A DNA stretch of 62,365 nt, taken from Alphaproteobacteria bacterium (GTDB taxonomy: Bacteria > Pseudomonadota > Alphaproteobacteria > Acetobacterales > Acetobacteraceae). The notes beneath the pieces were generated by a model. It saw nothing but the letters and a program-made list of their open reading frames with translations. It had not been told where the DNA came from and did no database searches. The position numbers and the translations under genes are program-made. Each line of letters starts with the position of its first letter. Position 1 is the stretch's first letter. The stretch lies in contig JADZEB010000058.1 of assembly GCA_020850755.1 (NCBI GenBank), positions 1 to 62,365 of the forward strand, written 5' to 3'. This document shows positions 25,341 through 33,658 of the stretch, in pieces.

Positions 25341-26084
25341 ATGCCCACACTGCCCAAGCTGCGCCTCGGCGTGAACATCGACCACGTCGCCACCATCCGC
25401 AACGCGCGCGGCGGCGCCCACCCCGACCCCGTGCGCGCGGCCCTGCTGGCGAAGGAAGCCGGCGCCGACGGCATCACCGCCCATCTGCGCGAGGATCGCC
25501 GCCACATCCGCGATGCCGACATGCCGCGCCTGCGCCACGATGTCGGCCTGCCGCTCAACTTCGAGATGGCCGCGACCGAGGAGATGGCGGGGATCGCGCT
25601 CGCGCTCCGCCCGCATGCCTGCTGCCTCGTGCCCGAGCGGCGCGAGGAGCGCACCACCGAGGGCGGGCTCGACGTGCTGGGCGCTCTGCCCTGGCTCACC
25701 CCCTATATCGGCCGGCTGGCGGCGGCGGGCATCCGCGTCTCGCTGTTCATCGCCGCCGACCCGGCTCAGATCAGGGCAGCCGCCAGTGCCGGCGCGCCGG
25801 TGATCGAACTGCACACCGGCACCTATTGCGACGCCCACACCGAGGCCGAGCGGGCGCAGGAGCTGGCCCGCCTGGCCGAGGGTGCGCGGCTGGCAGCCGG
25901 CCTCGGGCTCGAAGTGCATGCCGGCCACGGGCTCGGCTTCGAGACGGTGGGCCCGGTCGCGGCGATCCCGGAGGTGCGCGAGCTCAATATCGGGCATTTC
26001 CTGGTGGGCGAGGGGGTGTTCACTGGCCTCGGCCCCGCGATCAAGGAGATGCGCCGGCGCATGGATGCGGCGAGGGGCGCGTGA
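25341..26084 (+). CDS. pdxJ: Pyridoxine 5'-phosphate synthase
   Basis: Closes the pyridoxine ring from 1-deoxyxylulose 5-phosphate and aminoacetone phosphate in the DXP-dependent B6 pathway. The 247-residue TIM barrel shows [45 protein letters not shown], and [14 protein letters not shown] (phosphate site). Its stop overlaps the GTG of acpS by 4 bases, the conserved pdxJ-acpS junction. Confidence 0.97.
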   Translation: MPTLPKLRLGVNIDHVATIRNARGGAHPDPVRAALLAKEAGADGITAHLREDRRHIRDADMPRLRHDVGLPLNFEMAATEEMAGIALALRPHACCLVPERREERTTEGGLDVLGALPWLTPYIGRLAAAGIRVSLFIAADPAQIRAAASAGAPVIELHTGTYCDAHTEAERAQELARLAEGARLAAGLGLEVHAGHGLGFETVGPVAAIPEVRELNIGHFLVGEGVFTGLGPAIKEMRRRMDAARGA

Positions 26085-26518
26085 TCATCGGGCTCGGCAG
26101 CGACATCGTCGATATCAGGCGGATCGAGGAAAGCCTCGCCCGCTTCGGCGAGCGGTTCATCGCGCGCATCTACACGCCCATCGAGCGGGCCAAGGCGGAA
26201 GGGCGGGCCGGGCGCGCCGCCACCTACGCCAAGCGCTTCGCCGCCAAGGAGGCCTGCGCCAAGGCGCTCGGCACCGGCTTCCGGCGTGGCGTGTTCTGGC
26301 GTGATCTCGGCGTGGTGAACCTTGCCGGCGGCAAGCCGAGCATGGCGCTGACCGGGGGGGCTGCGGCGAGGCTCGCCGCCCTGACACCGCCCGGCCTCGT
26401 GTCGCTGATCGAGCTCACCATGACCGACGAATACCCCTACGCCCAGGCAATGGTGATCCTCCAGGCCGTGCCGCCGCCGGCAGCTGCGCCTGCCCCGGCG
26501 CAAGGACGTGCGCCTTGA
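26081..26518 (+). CDS. acpS: Holo-[acyl-carrier-protein] synthase
   Basis: Transfers 4'-phosphopantetheine from CoA to acyl carrier protein. The 145 residues begin [16 protein letters not shown], with the Mg-binding Asp, and include [17 protein letters not shown] with the catalytic Glu and Lys. The last 25 residues are an Ala/Pro extension beyond the family's usual ~125-residue length. The start is GTG within the pdxJ stop (GTGA), implying translational coupling. Confidence 0.95.
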   Translation: MIIGLGSDIVDIRRIEESLARFGERFIARIYTPIERAKAEGRAGRAATYAKRFAAKEACAKALGTGFRRGVFWRDLGVVNLAGGKPSMALTGGAAARLAALTPPGLVSLIELTMTDEYPYAQAMVILQAVPPPAAAPAPAQGRAP

Positions 26519-26632
26519 CAGGGGCGGGCCTTCCCGGCTTGATCCGGCCGCGCCGCCGCGCCGGCCAGGCCAGGCCGACTCGCCGCATCCACCCCCGCCA
26601 CTAGGCCTCGACCCATCGCAACGGAACCACGG

Positions 26633-27358
26633 ATGGCCAAGCGCAAAACCGCAGGTGGCGGCTGGTCGGAGACGATCAAGACGGTGGTCTATGCCGCGCT
26701 GATCGCGATCCTGATCCGCACCCTGGCCTTCGAGCCGTTCAACATCCCGTCGGGCTCGATGCTGCCGAACCTGCTGGTGGGCGATTTCCTGTTCGTCTCG
26801 AAATACTCCTACGGCTATTCGCGCCATTCGCTGCCTTTCAGCCCGGCGCTGTGGTCGGGGCGTCTGTTCTTCCGCCAGCCGCAGCGCGGCGATGTCGCCG
26901 TGTTCAAGCTGCCGCGCGACAATGCCACCGACTACATCAAGCGTATCGTCGGGCTCGAGGGCGACCGCATCCAGGTGCTGAACGGCGTCCTGCACCTGAA
27001 CGGGCAGGCGGTGGCGCGCGTGCTGGTGGACGAGTTCATGGCCGAGGATGACGGCCCGCGCGAGCGTCTGCGCCGCTACCTCGAGGTGCTCCCCGGCGGG
27101 CGCCAGCACTACATCGCCGAACGCAGCGACACCGACCGCTACGACAACACGATCGAGTATCGCGTGCCGCCCGGCCATGTCTTCGTGATGGGCGACAACC
27201 GCGACAACTCGCTTGATTCGCGCGAGCTTTCGGCGGTCGGCTTCGTGCCGCTGGAAAACCTGGTCGGGCGCGCCGAGTTCCTGTTCTTCTCGCTGGAAGG
27301 CCCGTTCTGGGAGGTGTGGAACTGGCGCTTCTCGCGTTTCTTCATGGCGGTCCGGTGA
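26633..27358 (+). CDS. lepB: Signal peptidase I
   Basis: Membrane-bound Ser/Lys protease that removes Sec and Tat signal peptides. The 241 residues have one N-terminal helix (TVVYAALIAILIRTLAF), catalytic Ser42 in NIPSGSMLPNLLVGD, Lys103 in DYIKRIVGLEGD, and the GDNRDNSLDSR box near the C-terminus. One membrane segment rather than two is normal in alphaproteobacteria. Its TGA overlaps the GTG of rnc. Confidence 0.96.
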   Translation: MAKRKTAGGGWSETIKTVVYAALIAILIRTLAFEPFNIPSGSMLPNLLVGDFLFVSKYSYGYSRHSLPFSPALWSGRLFFRQPQRGDVAVFKLPRDNATDYIKRIVGLEGDRIQVLNGVLHLNGQAVARVLVDEFMAEDDGPRERLRRYLEVLPGGRQHYIAERSDTDRYDNTIEYRVPPGHVFVMGDNRDNSLDSRELSAVGFVPLENLVGRAEFLFFSLEGPFWEVWNWRFSRFFMAVR

Positions 27359-28053
27359 ACGCTGCCGATCTGGCCGCGCTGGCGGCGCGGCTTGACCACG
27401 TCTTCCGCGACCCGGCCCTGCTGCGCCTTGCCCTGACGCACCCCTCTGCCGCCGAGGCGCGCGCCACCAACGGCCCGTCCTACGAGCGGCTGGAATTCCT
27501 GGGCGACCGCGTGCTCGCGCTGGTGATGGCCGAATGGCTGCTCGAGCGCCATCCGCGCGAGCGCGAGGGGCTGATCGCGCGCCGCCATGCCGAGCTGGTC
27601 CGCCGCGAGGCGCTGGCCCAGGTGGCCGAGGCGCTCGGCCTCGGCGCGCACTTGATCCTGTCCCGCGCCGAGGAGGAACAGGGCGGCCGCGACAAGCCCG
27701 CCATGCTGGCCGATGCCTGCGAGGCGGTGATCGGCGCGCTCTACCTCGATGGCGGGCTGGAGCCGGCGCGCGCTTTCGTGCGTGCCCGCTGGGGTGTGCT
27801 GGTGGAAGGCCATGGCGCGGCGCCCAAGGACGCCAAGACCGCGCTCCAGGAATGGCTGCAGGGACGCGGCCTGCCCTTGCCGACCTATGAGGAGGTCGGC
27901 CGCGCCGGGCCCGAGCATGCGCCGGTGTTTCGCATCGCCGCCGTGGGGGGCGGAGCGCGCACCGAAGGCGAGGGGCCGTCGAAGCGCGTCGCCGAGCAGG
28001 CGGCCGCCGCCGCGCTTCTTGCCCGCCTTTCCGGACAGGCCAGCACGACATGA
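27355..28053 (+). CDS. rnc: Ribonuclease III
   Basis: Cleaves double-stranded RNA in rRNA and mRNA processing. The 232 residues contain the signature ERLEFLGDRVLAL with the acidic active-site residues, DACEAVIGALYLDGG with the second acidic site, and a C-terminal dsRNA-binding domain from about residue 155 (DAKTALQEWLQGRG to SKRVAEQAAAAALL). The GTG start overlaps lepB by 4 bases and the stop overlaps era by 4 bases. Confidence 0.96.
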   Translation: MNAADLAALAARLDHVFRDPALLRLALTHPSAAEARATNGPSYERLEFLGDRVLALVMAEWLLERHPREREGLIARRHAELVRREALAQVAEALGLGAHLILSRAEEEQGGRDKPAMLADACEAVIGALYLDGGLEPARAFVRARWGVLVEGHGAAPKDAKTALQEWLQGRGLPLPTYEEVGRAGPEHAPVFRIAAVGGGARTEGEGPSKRVAEQAAAAALLARLSGQASTT

Positions 28054-28988
28054 GCACCGAGAACGACAATGCGGGCGGAGGTCCCGCACCCTCAGGCCCG
28101 ACGCGCTGCGGCTTCGTCGCGCTTGTCGGTGCGCCCAACGCGGGCAAGTCAACGCTCCTGAACCGTATCGCCGGCGGGCGGCTCTCGATCGTCTCGGCCA
28201 AGCCGCAGACGACGCGCTTCCGCGTGCTGGCGATCGTGCCGCGTGGGCCGGTGCAGATCCTGCTCGTGGATACGCCCGGCATCTTCGCCCCGCGCCGCCG
28301 GCTCGACCGGGCGATGGTGCATGCCGCCTGGACCGGTGCGGCGGATGCCGACATCACGCTGCTGGTGGTCGATGCCGCGCGCGGCATCGGGCCCGAGCTG
28401 CGCGAGATCGTCGAGCGCCTCAAGGCCGCCGGCCGCCCGGCCATGCTGGTGCTGAACAAGGTCGATCTCGTCACGCCGCAGAAGCTTCTGCCGCTCGCGG
28501 GCGAACTCAACGCCATGCTGCCCTTCGCCGAGACCTTCATGGTCTCGGCCGAGAGCGGCGACGGGGTGGAGCGGATGCTCGATGCGATCGCCGCCGCTCT
28601 GCCCGAGGGGCCCTGGCTCTACCCGCCCGAGGACATGACCGACCTGCCCGAACGCATGCTGGCCGCCGAGGCGGTGCGCGAGCAGGTGTTCGAGCAGACC
28701 CACCAGGAAGTGCCCTATGGCGTCTCGGTGGAAACCGAGAGCTGGCAGGACCGCCCGGATGGCAGCGCGCGCATCGAGGTGATCGTCTATGTCGAGCGCG
28801 AGGGGCAGCGCGCGATCCTGCTCGGCAAGGGGGGCGCGCGGATCAAGGCGATCGGGGCGGCGGCGCGCAAGGTGCTGGAAGCCGAGCTTGACCGGCGCGT
28901 GCATCTGTTCCTGCACGTCAAGCACCGTCCCGGCTGGGCCGAGGAAGGCGAACGCCTGCGCGCGCTCGGCCTGGACGACCCGAAATAG
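28050..28988 (+). CDS. era: GTPase Era
   Basis: GTPase that binds the 3' end of 16S rRNA during small-subunit assembly. The 312 residues show G1 GAPNAGKST, the G2 region KPQTTRFRVL, G3 DTPG, G4 NKVD, and a C-terminal KH domain with ILLGKGGARIKAIG. Overlapping its neighbour rnc by ATGA preserves the rnc-era link known across bacteria. Confidence 0.97.
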   Translation: MSTENDNAGGGPAPSGPTRCGFVALVGAPNAGKSTLLNRIAGGRLSIVSAKPQTTRFRVLAIVPRGPVQILLVDTPGIFAPRRRLDRAMVHAAWTGAADADITLLVVDAARGIGPELREIVERLKAAGRPAMLVLNKVDLVTPQKLLPLAGELNAMLPFAETFMVSAESGDGVERMLDAIAAALPEGPWLYPPEDMTDLPERMLAAEAVREQVFEQTHQEVPYGVSVETESWQDRPDGSARIEVIVYVEREGQRAILLGKGGARIKAIGAAARKVLEAELDRRVHLFLHVKHRPGWAEEGERLRALGLDDPK

Positions 28989-29003
28989 GGTATCCTCCGC
29001 CCC

Positions 29004-29777
29004 ATGGAATGGCAGGAAGACGGGATCGTGCTCGCCGCCAGCCTGTTCGGCGAAAGCGAGCTGATCGTCACGCTGGCGACCGCAAGCCACGGCCGGCATC
29101 GCGGGCTCGTGCGCGGCGGTGCCTCCAGCCGCCAGCGCGGCACATGGCAGCCGGGCAACCTGGTGCGCGCGCGCTGGGTCGGGCGGCTGCCCGACCAGCT
29201 CGGCCACTATACCGGCGAACTGATCGAGGCCTGGGCCGCCCCGGCGTTCGAGGATGCCGATGCGCTGGCGCTGCTCGCCGCCGCCTGCGCCGTGGCGGAC
29301 GGCGCCCTGCCCGAGCACGAGGCCCATCCCAAGGCGCTGATCGGACTGGCGAGGCTGCTCGCGAGGCTGCCGCAGGGCCTGGCACTCCTGCCCGACTATG
29401 TCCGCTTCGAGATCGCGCTGCTGGCCGAACTCGGCTACGGGCTCGACCTTTCCTCCTGCGCGGCGACGGGGCGCAACGACCAGCTCGCCTATGTCTCGCC
29501 CCGCACCGGCCGTGCGGTATCGCTTTCCGCCGGCGAGCCGTGGAAGGACCGGCTGTTTGCGCTGCCGCCCTTCCTGCTCGATGCCGCCGCGCCGGTCGTG
29601 GCGGCCGCGCCGGTCCCGCACGCGGACATCCTGGCCGGGCTGGCGATCACCGGTCATTTCCTGGAGCAGCACGCCTTCGGCATCCACCATCGCCCGCTGC
29701 CGGCCGCGCGGACGCGCTTGTTGGACCGAATCGCGCTCGCCGCTAGCATCGCGCCCGCCGCAACGGAAACAGGTTGA
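29004..29777 (+). CDS. recO: DNA repair protein RecO
   Basis: RecF-pathway mediator that loads RecA on SSB-coated DNA. The 257 residues start [20 protein letters not shown], with an OB-fold rich in Arg ([20 protein letters not shown] across two strands), then an alpha-helical half with [22 protein letters not shown]. The zinc-binding cysteine set of some RecO proteins is reduced here ([15 protein letters not shown] keeps the position). Located between era and parC, as in other alphaproteobacteria. Confidence 0.92.
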   Translation: MEWQEDGIVLAASLFGESELIVTLATASHGRHRGLVRGGASSRQRGTWQPGNLVRARWVGRLPDQLGHYTGELIEAWAAPAFEDADALALLAAACAVADGALPEHEAHPKALIGLARLLARLPQGLALLPDYVRFEIALLAELGYGLDLSSCAATGRNDQLAYVSPRTGRAVSLSAGEPWKDRLFALPPFLLDAAAPVVAAAPVPHADILAGLAITGHFLEQHAFGIHHRPLPAARTRLLDRIALAASIAPAATETG

Positions 29778-32002
29778 TGCCCGACGACAGCCCCAACGCC
29801 GGCGAGATCCACAACGCCCCGCTCTCGGACGCCCTGTCCGAGCGCTACCTCGCCTATGCGCTTTCCACCATCATGGCCCGCTCGCTGCCGGACGTGCGCG
29901 ACGGGCTCAAGCCCGTGCACCGGCGCCTGGTCTACGCCATGCACCTGCTGCGGCTCGACCCGCAGTCGGGCTTCAAGAAGTGTGCGCGCGTGGTGGGCGA
30001 TGTGATCGGCAAGTTCCACCCGCATGGCGAGGCGGCGGTCTACGACGCCATGGTGCGGCTGGCGCAGGATTTCGCCGCCCGCTACCCGCTGGTCGATGGC
30101 CAGGGCAATTTCGGCAATATCGACGGCGATAACGCCGCGGCGATGCGCTACACCGAGGCGCGCCTGACCGAGGTCGCGCGCGCGCTGATGGACGGCATCG
30201 ACGAGGACGCGGTCGATTTCCGCCCCAACTATGACGGGGAGGAGAGCGAGCCCACGGTGCTGCCGGCGGCCTTCCCGAACCTGCTGGCGAACGGCGCCAC
30301 CGGCATCGCGGTGGGCATGGCGACCTCGATCCCGCCGCACAATGCGGGCGAGGTGTGCGCCGCGCTCCTGCACCTGGTCAGGCATCCGGATTGCACGCCG
30401 GCGGCGCTGCTCAAGCACATGCCGGGGCCCGACTTCCCCACCGGCGGCGTGCTGGTCGAGCCGCGCGAGAACATCGCCGAGGCCTACGCCACCGGGCGCG
30501 GCGGCTTCCGCCTGCGCGCCCGCTGGGAGGTGGAGAAGCTCAAGCACGGCCAGTGGCAGATCGTCGTCACCGAGGTGCCCTGGCAGGTGCAGAAGGCGCG
30601 CCTGATCGAGCGCATCGCGCAGCTGATGGAGGAGAAGAAGCTTCCGCTGCTGGCCGACATCCGCGACGAGAGCTCGGCCAATGTGCGCCTGGTGCTCGAG
30701 CCCCGCAATCGCACCCTCGATCCCGCGGTGATGATGGAGACGCTGTTCCGCGCCACCGACCTGGAAGTGCGGATCAGCCTCAACATGAACGTGCTCGATG
30801 CCGAGCGCACGCCCAGGGTGATGAACCTCAAGGAGGTGCTGCGGGCCTTCCTCGACCACCGCCACGAGGTATTGCAGCGCCGCTCGCGCCACCGGCTCGC
30901 CGCGATCGAGCGCCGGCTCGAGGTGCTGGAAGGCTATCTTGCCGTCTATCTCAATCTCGACGAGGTGATCCGCATCATCCGCGAGGAGGACGAGCCCAAG
31001 CCCGTGCTGATGCGCCGCTTCTCGCTTACCGATGTGCAGGCGGAAGCGGTGCTCAACATGCGGCTGCGCAACCTGCGCAAGCTCGACGAGATGGAGATCA
31101 GGAAGGAGCACAAATCGCTCTCGACCGAGCGCAGGAATCTGCGCGCGCTGCTCAAGGACGAGGCGATGCGCTGGTCGCACATCGCGACCGAGATCACCGA
31201 TATCCGCGCCCGCTTCGGCGAGAAGACCGAACTGGGCCGCCGCCGCACCAGCCTCGGCACGGCGCCCGCGGTCGAGGTGATCCAGGAGACCGCACTGATC
31301 GAGCGCGAGCCGATCACCATCGTCTGCTCGCAGAAGGGCTGGCTCAGGGCGATGAAGGGGCATGGCATCGACCCGGCCGCGTTGCGTTTCAAGGAAGGCG
31401 ACCGCCTCCGCTTCCTGATCCCGTGCGAAACCACCGACCGGCTGGCGCTGTTCGCCACCAACGGCCGCTTCTACAGCCTGCGCGGCGACCAGCTTCCCGG
31501 CGGGCGCGGCGACGGCCAGCCCGTGCGCCTGCTGCTCGACATGGGCAACGAGGACGATATCGTCGCCCTGTTCGTCTGGCGCGAGGACCAGCGCTTCCTG
31601 CTCGCCTCCGAGCAGGGGCGCGGCTTCATCGTCAAGTCCGAGGACATCCAGGCCGAGACGCGCAAGGGCAAGCAGGTGCTGAACCTCGACGCCAGCGAGG
31701 AGGCGAAGGTCTGCGCGCTGGTGGAAGGCGACATGGTCGCGACACTCGGCCAGAACAACAAGCTGCTGCTGTTCCCGCTTGCCGAGGTGCCGGAGATGGC
31801 GCGCGGGCGTGGCGTGATCCTGCAGAAATACAAGGATGGCGGGCTGGCTGATCTGAAGACCTACAAGGCGGTCGAGGGGCTGTCGGTGCGGGTGGGCGAA
31901 CGCAATTTCGTGCAGTCCAACCTGGCCGACTGGATCGGCACCCGCGCCCAGGCCGGGCGCCTGCCCTGGAAGGGCTTCCCGCGCTCGGGCCGCTTCGGCT
32001 AG
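29777..32002 (+). CDS. parC: DNA topoisomerase IV subunit A
   Basis: Breakage-reunion subunit of the decatenase. The 741 residues show [20 protein letters not shown], the helix-turn-helix region [20 protein letters not shown], catalytic Tyr125 in [10 protein letters not shown], and a beta-pinwheel C-terminal domain (repeats around [12 protein letters not shown] and [14 protein letters not shown]). The quinolone-contact Ser of E. coli ParC is Ala86 and the nearby acidic residue is Asp90. The ATG overlaps the recO stop by one base. ParC rather than GyrA is chosen from the shortened C-terminal domain and neighbours. Confidence 0.95.
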   Translation: MPDDSPNAGEIHNAPLSDALSERYLAYALSTIMARSLPDVRDGLKPVHRRLVYAMHLLRLDPQSGFKKCARVVGDVIGKFHPHGEAAVYDAMVRLAQDFAARYPLVDGQGNFGNIDGDNAAAMRYTEARLTEVARALMDGIDEDAVDFRPNYDGEESEPTVLPAAFPNLLANGATGIAVGMATSIPPHNAGEVCAALLHLVRHPDCTPAALLKHMPGPDFPTGGVLVEPRENIAEAYATGRGGFRLRARWEVEKLKHGQWQIVVTEVPWQVQKARLIERIAQLMEEKKLPLLADIRDESSANVRLVLEPRNRTLDPAVMMETLFRATDLEVRISLNMNVLDAERTPRVMNLKEVLRAFLDHRHEVLQRRSRHRLAAIERRLEVLEGYLAVYLNLDEVIRIIREEDEPKPVLMRRFSLTDVQAEAVLNMRLRNLRKLDEMEIRKEHKSLSTERRNLRALLKDEAMRWSHIATEITDIRARFGEKTELGRRRTSLGTAPAVEVIQETALIEREPITIVCSQKGWLRAMKGHGIDPAALRFKEGDRLRFLIPCETTDRLALFATNGRFYSLRGDQLPGGRGDGQPVRLLLDMGNEDDIVALFVWREDQRFLLASEQGRGFIVKSEDIQAETRKGKQVLNLDASEEAKVCALVEGDMVATLGQNNKLLLFPLAEVPEMARGRGVILQKYKDGGLADLKTYKAVEGLSVRVGERNFVQSNLADWIGTRAQAGRLPWKGFPRSGRFG

Positions 32003-32065
32003 AAGCGGCAAGGGACAGTGCCGCCCCGGCCGCCAACCCGAACCCATCAAGGGACGAACCACGCC

Positions 32066-32677
32066 ATGTCGCCTGTCGCTTCCCCCGCCGCCTCGCCGAC
32101 GCTGATCGATGCCCTCTGGCCCGTGCGCGGGGAGGGGGCAGCGCGCCTTGTGCGCATGGCCGCGATCGCGTTGCTGGGCAGCCTGCTGTTGGCCGCCTCG
32201 GCGCGCGTGCAGGTGCCGTTCTGGCCGGTGCCGATGACGATGCAGAGCTTCGTCGTGGTGCTGATCGGCGCGGCCTGCGGGCTCCGGCTCGGCGTGGCGA
32301 CGGTGCTGCTCTACCTGGCCGAGGGCGCGGTCGGCCTGCCGGTCTTCGCCGGCACGCCCGAGCGCGGCATCGGGCTTGCCTACATGGCCGGCCCCACCGG
32401 CGGGTTCCTGGCCGGCTTCGTCGCGGCGGCGGCGGTGGCCGGCTTCCTGGCCGAGCGCGGCTGGGGCCGCAGCGTCGCGGGCGCCTTGTCGCTGGCGTTC
32501 CTGGCAAATGCCGCGCTGTTCGCCTGCGGCCTGGCCTGGCTCGCGACGATGATCGGCCCCGAGCGCGCCTTCGCTGCGGGCTTCCTGCCTTTCGCGCTGG
32601 CCACCGCCGTGAAGATCGGGCTGAACGCCGCGGCGATGCTGGCCATGCAGCCGATCGCCGAGCGTGCGCGGCGCTGA
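32066..32677 (+). CDS. bioY: Biotin transporter S component BioY
   Basis: Substrate-binding membrane protein of an ECF-type biotin transporter. The 203 residues have about six hydrophobic segments and the family marks QVPFWPVPMTMQSFVVVLIG, LYLAEGAVGLPVFAG, and GLAYMAGPTGGFLAGF. AAGGGACG precedes the ATG; the upstream in-frame ATG is less likely. No bioM or bioN is adjacent, so it works alone or with a shared energising module elsewhere. No biotin-synthesis genes are nearby. Confidence 0.93.
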   Translation: MSPVASPAASPTLIDALWPVRGEGAARLVRMAAIALLGSLLLAASARVQVPFWPVPMTMQSFVVVLIGAACGLRLGVATVLLYLAEGAVGLPVFAGTPERGIGLAYMAGPTGGFLAGFVAAAAVAGFLAERGWGRSVAGALSLAFLANAALFACGLAWLATMIGPERAFAAGFLPFALATAVKIGLNAAAMLAMQPIAERARR

Positions 32678-32698
32678 TCGCGTCCGGCTCCGAGCCGC

Positions 32699-33487
32699 TT
32701 AGTCGGCGCTTTCGGTCATGCGCAGGCTGATGCCCGCCTGGGCCGGCGTGGCGTCGGCGGCGTCGGCCGCGCCGAGTGGGCGCCACTGCCCGCCGCGCAG
32801 CACCTCGCTCGGCGCGAAGCCCGCCTTGTAGGACATCTTGCGGCTCTCCTGCACCCAGTAGCCGAGATAGACCTAGGGCAGGCCCAGTTCGCGCGCGCGC
32901 GCGACCAGCCACAGGATCATGTGCGTGCCAAGGCTGCGGCGCGTGGTGGCAGGGTCGAAGAAGCTGTAGACCGCCGAAAGCCCGTCTGCCAGCCGGTCGG
33001 TCAGGCAGGCGGCGAGCAGCGCATCCTCGGCGTCGCGGAACTCGACGATGAAGCTCTCGATCGGCGTGTCCTCGACCATGGCGCGATAGTCGTAGAAGCC
33101 CATCGTTGCCATGTCGCCATCGCCGTGCCGCGCCTGCTGGTAGGCCTGGAACAGGGTGAACTGCTCGGCGGTGGCGCGCGGCGGCACCTCGAAGCCTTCC
33201 AGCCCCTGGTTGATGCGCGCGATGCGGCGCTGGGTGCGGTTGGGCTCGAAGCGCGCCGCGTCGATGCGGATCGGCACGCAGGCATTGCAGCCGGGGCAGA
33301 CCGGGCTGTAGGCGATGTTGTGGCTGCGGCGGAAGCCGGCGCGCGACAGCCGGTCATGTTGCGCCTCGGCATCGGCGCCGGACAGCTCCGTCACCAGCTT
33401 GCGCTCCGTGCGGCCGGCCAGATAGGGGCAGGGCAGCGGCGCGGTGGTGTAGAAGAAATGCGGACGGCGGGCCGGCTTGAGCGACAT
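32699..33487 (-). pseudogene. bpt: Bpt/ATE-type aminoacyl-tRNA--protein transferase, interrupted by an in-frame amber codon
   Basis: Homologue of bacterial leucyl/arginyl-tRNA--protein transferase, which tags N-termini for ClpS/ClpAP degradation. Codons 1-204 are intact (HFFYTTAPLPCPYLAGRTER, AYSPVCPGCNACVPIRI, TMGFYDYRAMVED, SAVYSFFDPATTRRSLG). Codon 205 is TAG (32873-32875) where the family has Tyr in LGLPYVYLGYW. The same frame then continues as [19 protein letters not shown] and ends with TAA at 32699-32701, about 262 codons in all. A single TAC or TAT to TAG change explains it. It may be a recent nonsense mutation, a sequencing error or a read-through site. Without read-through, the truncated product lacks the conserved C-terminal strand. 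Confidence 0.85.
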
Positions 33488-33658
33488 GATCGGCGATCAC
33501 GCTGAAAGAGTGGCGCCCCTCGCGCCCGCAACAGTGAAGCGGCAATCACGTGGCCGGGTCAATGGTTGCTGCGCGCGATCTGCACCGCGGCGCGCATCAT
33601 TGCCGGCTTCGGCGCGCCCCTGGTTCGCGCAGCCCGGTTTCCGAGGCGGCGTTAACCT

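Noticed and set aside
22504-25350. 948-codon minus-strand open frame opposite rpoZ and rsh
   Set aside because: Antisense of two conserved genes; no domain recognised.
25823-28540. 905-codon minus-strand open frame opposite acpS to era
   Set aside because: Crosses four overlapping essential genes; no motif and no ribosome-binding site.
30940-31240. Identification of the topoisomerase subunit as GyrA
   Set aside because: Position after recO, the shorter C-terminal domain and the Ala at the Ser80/83 position fit ParC better.
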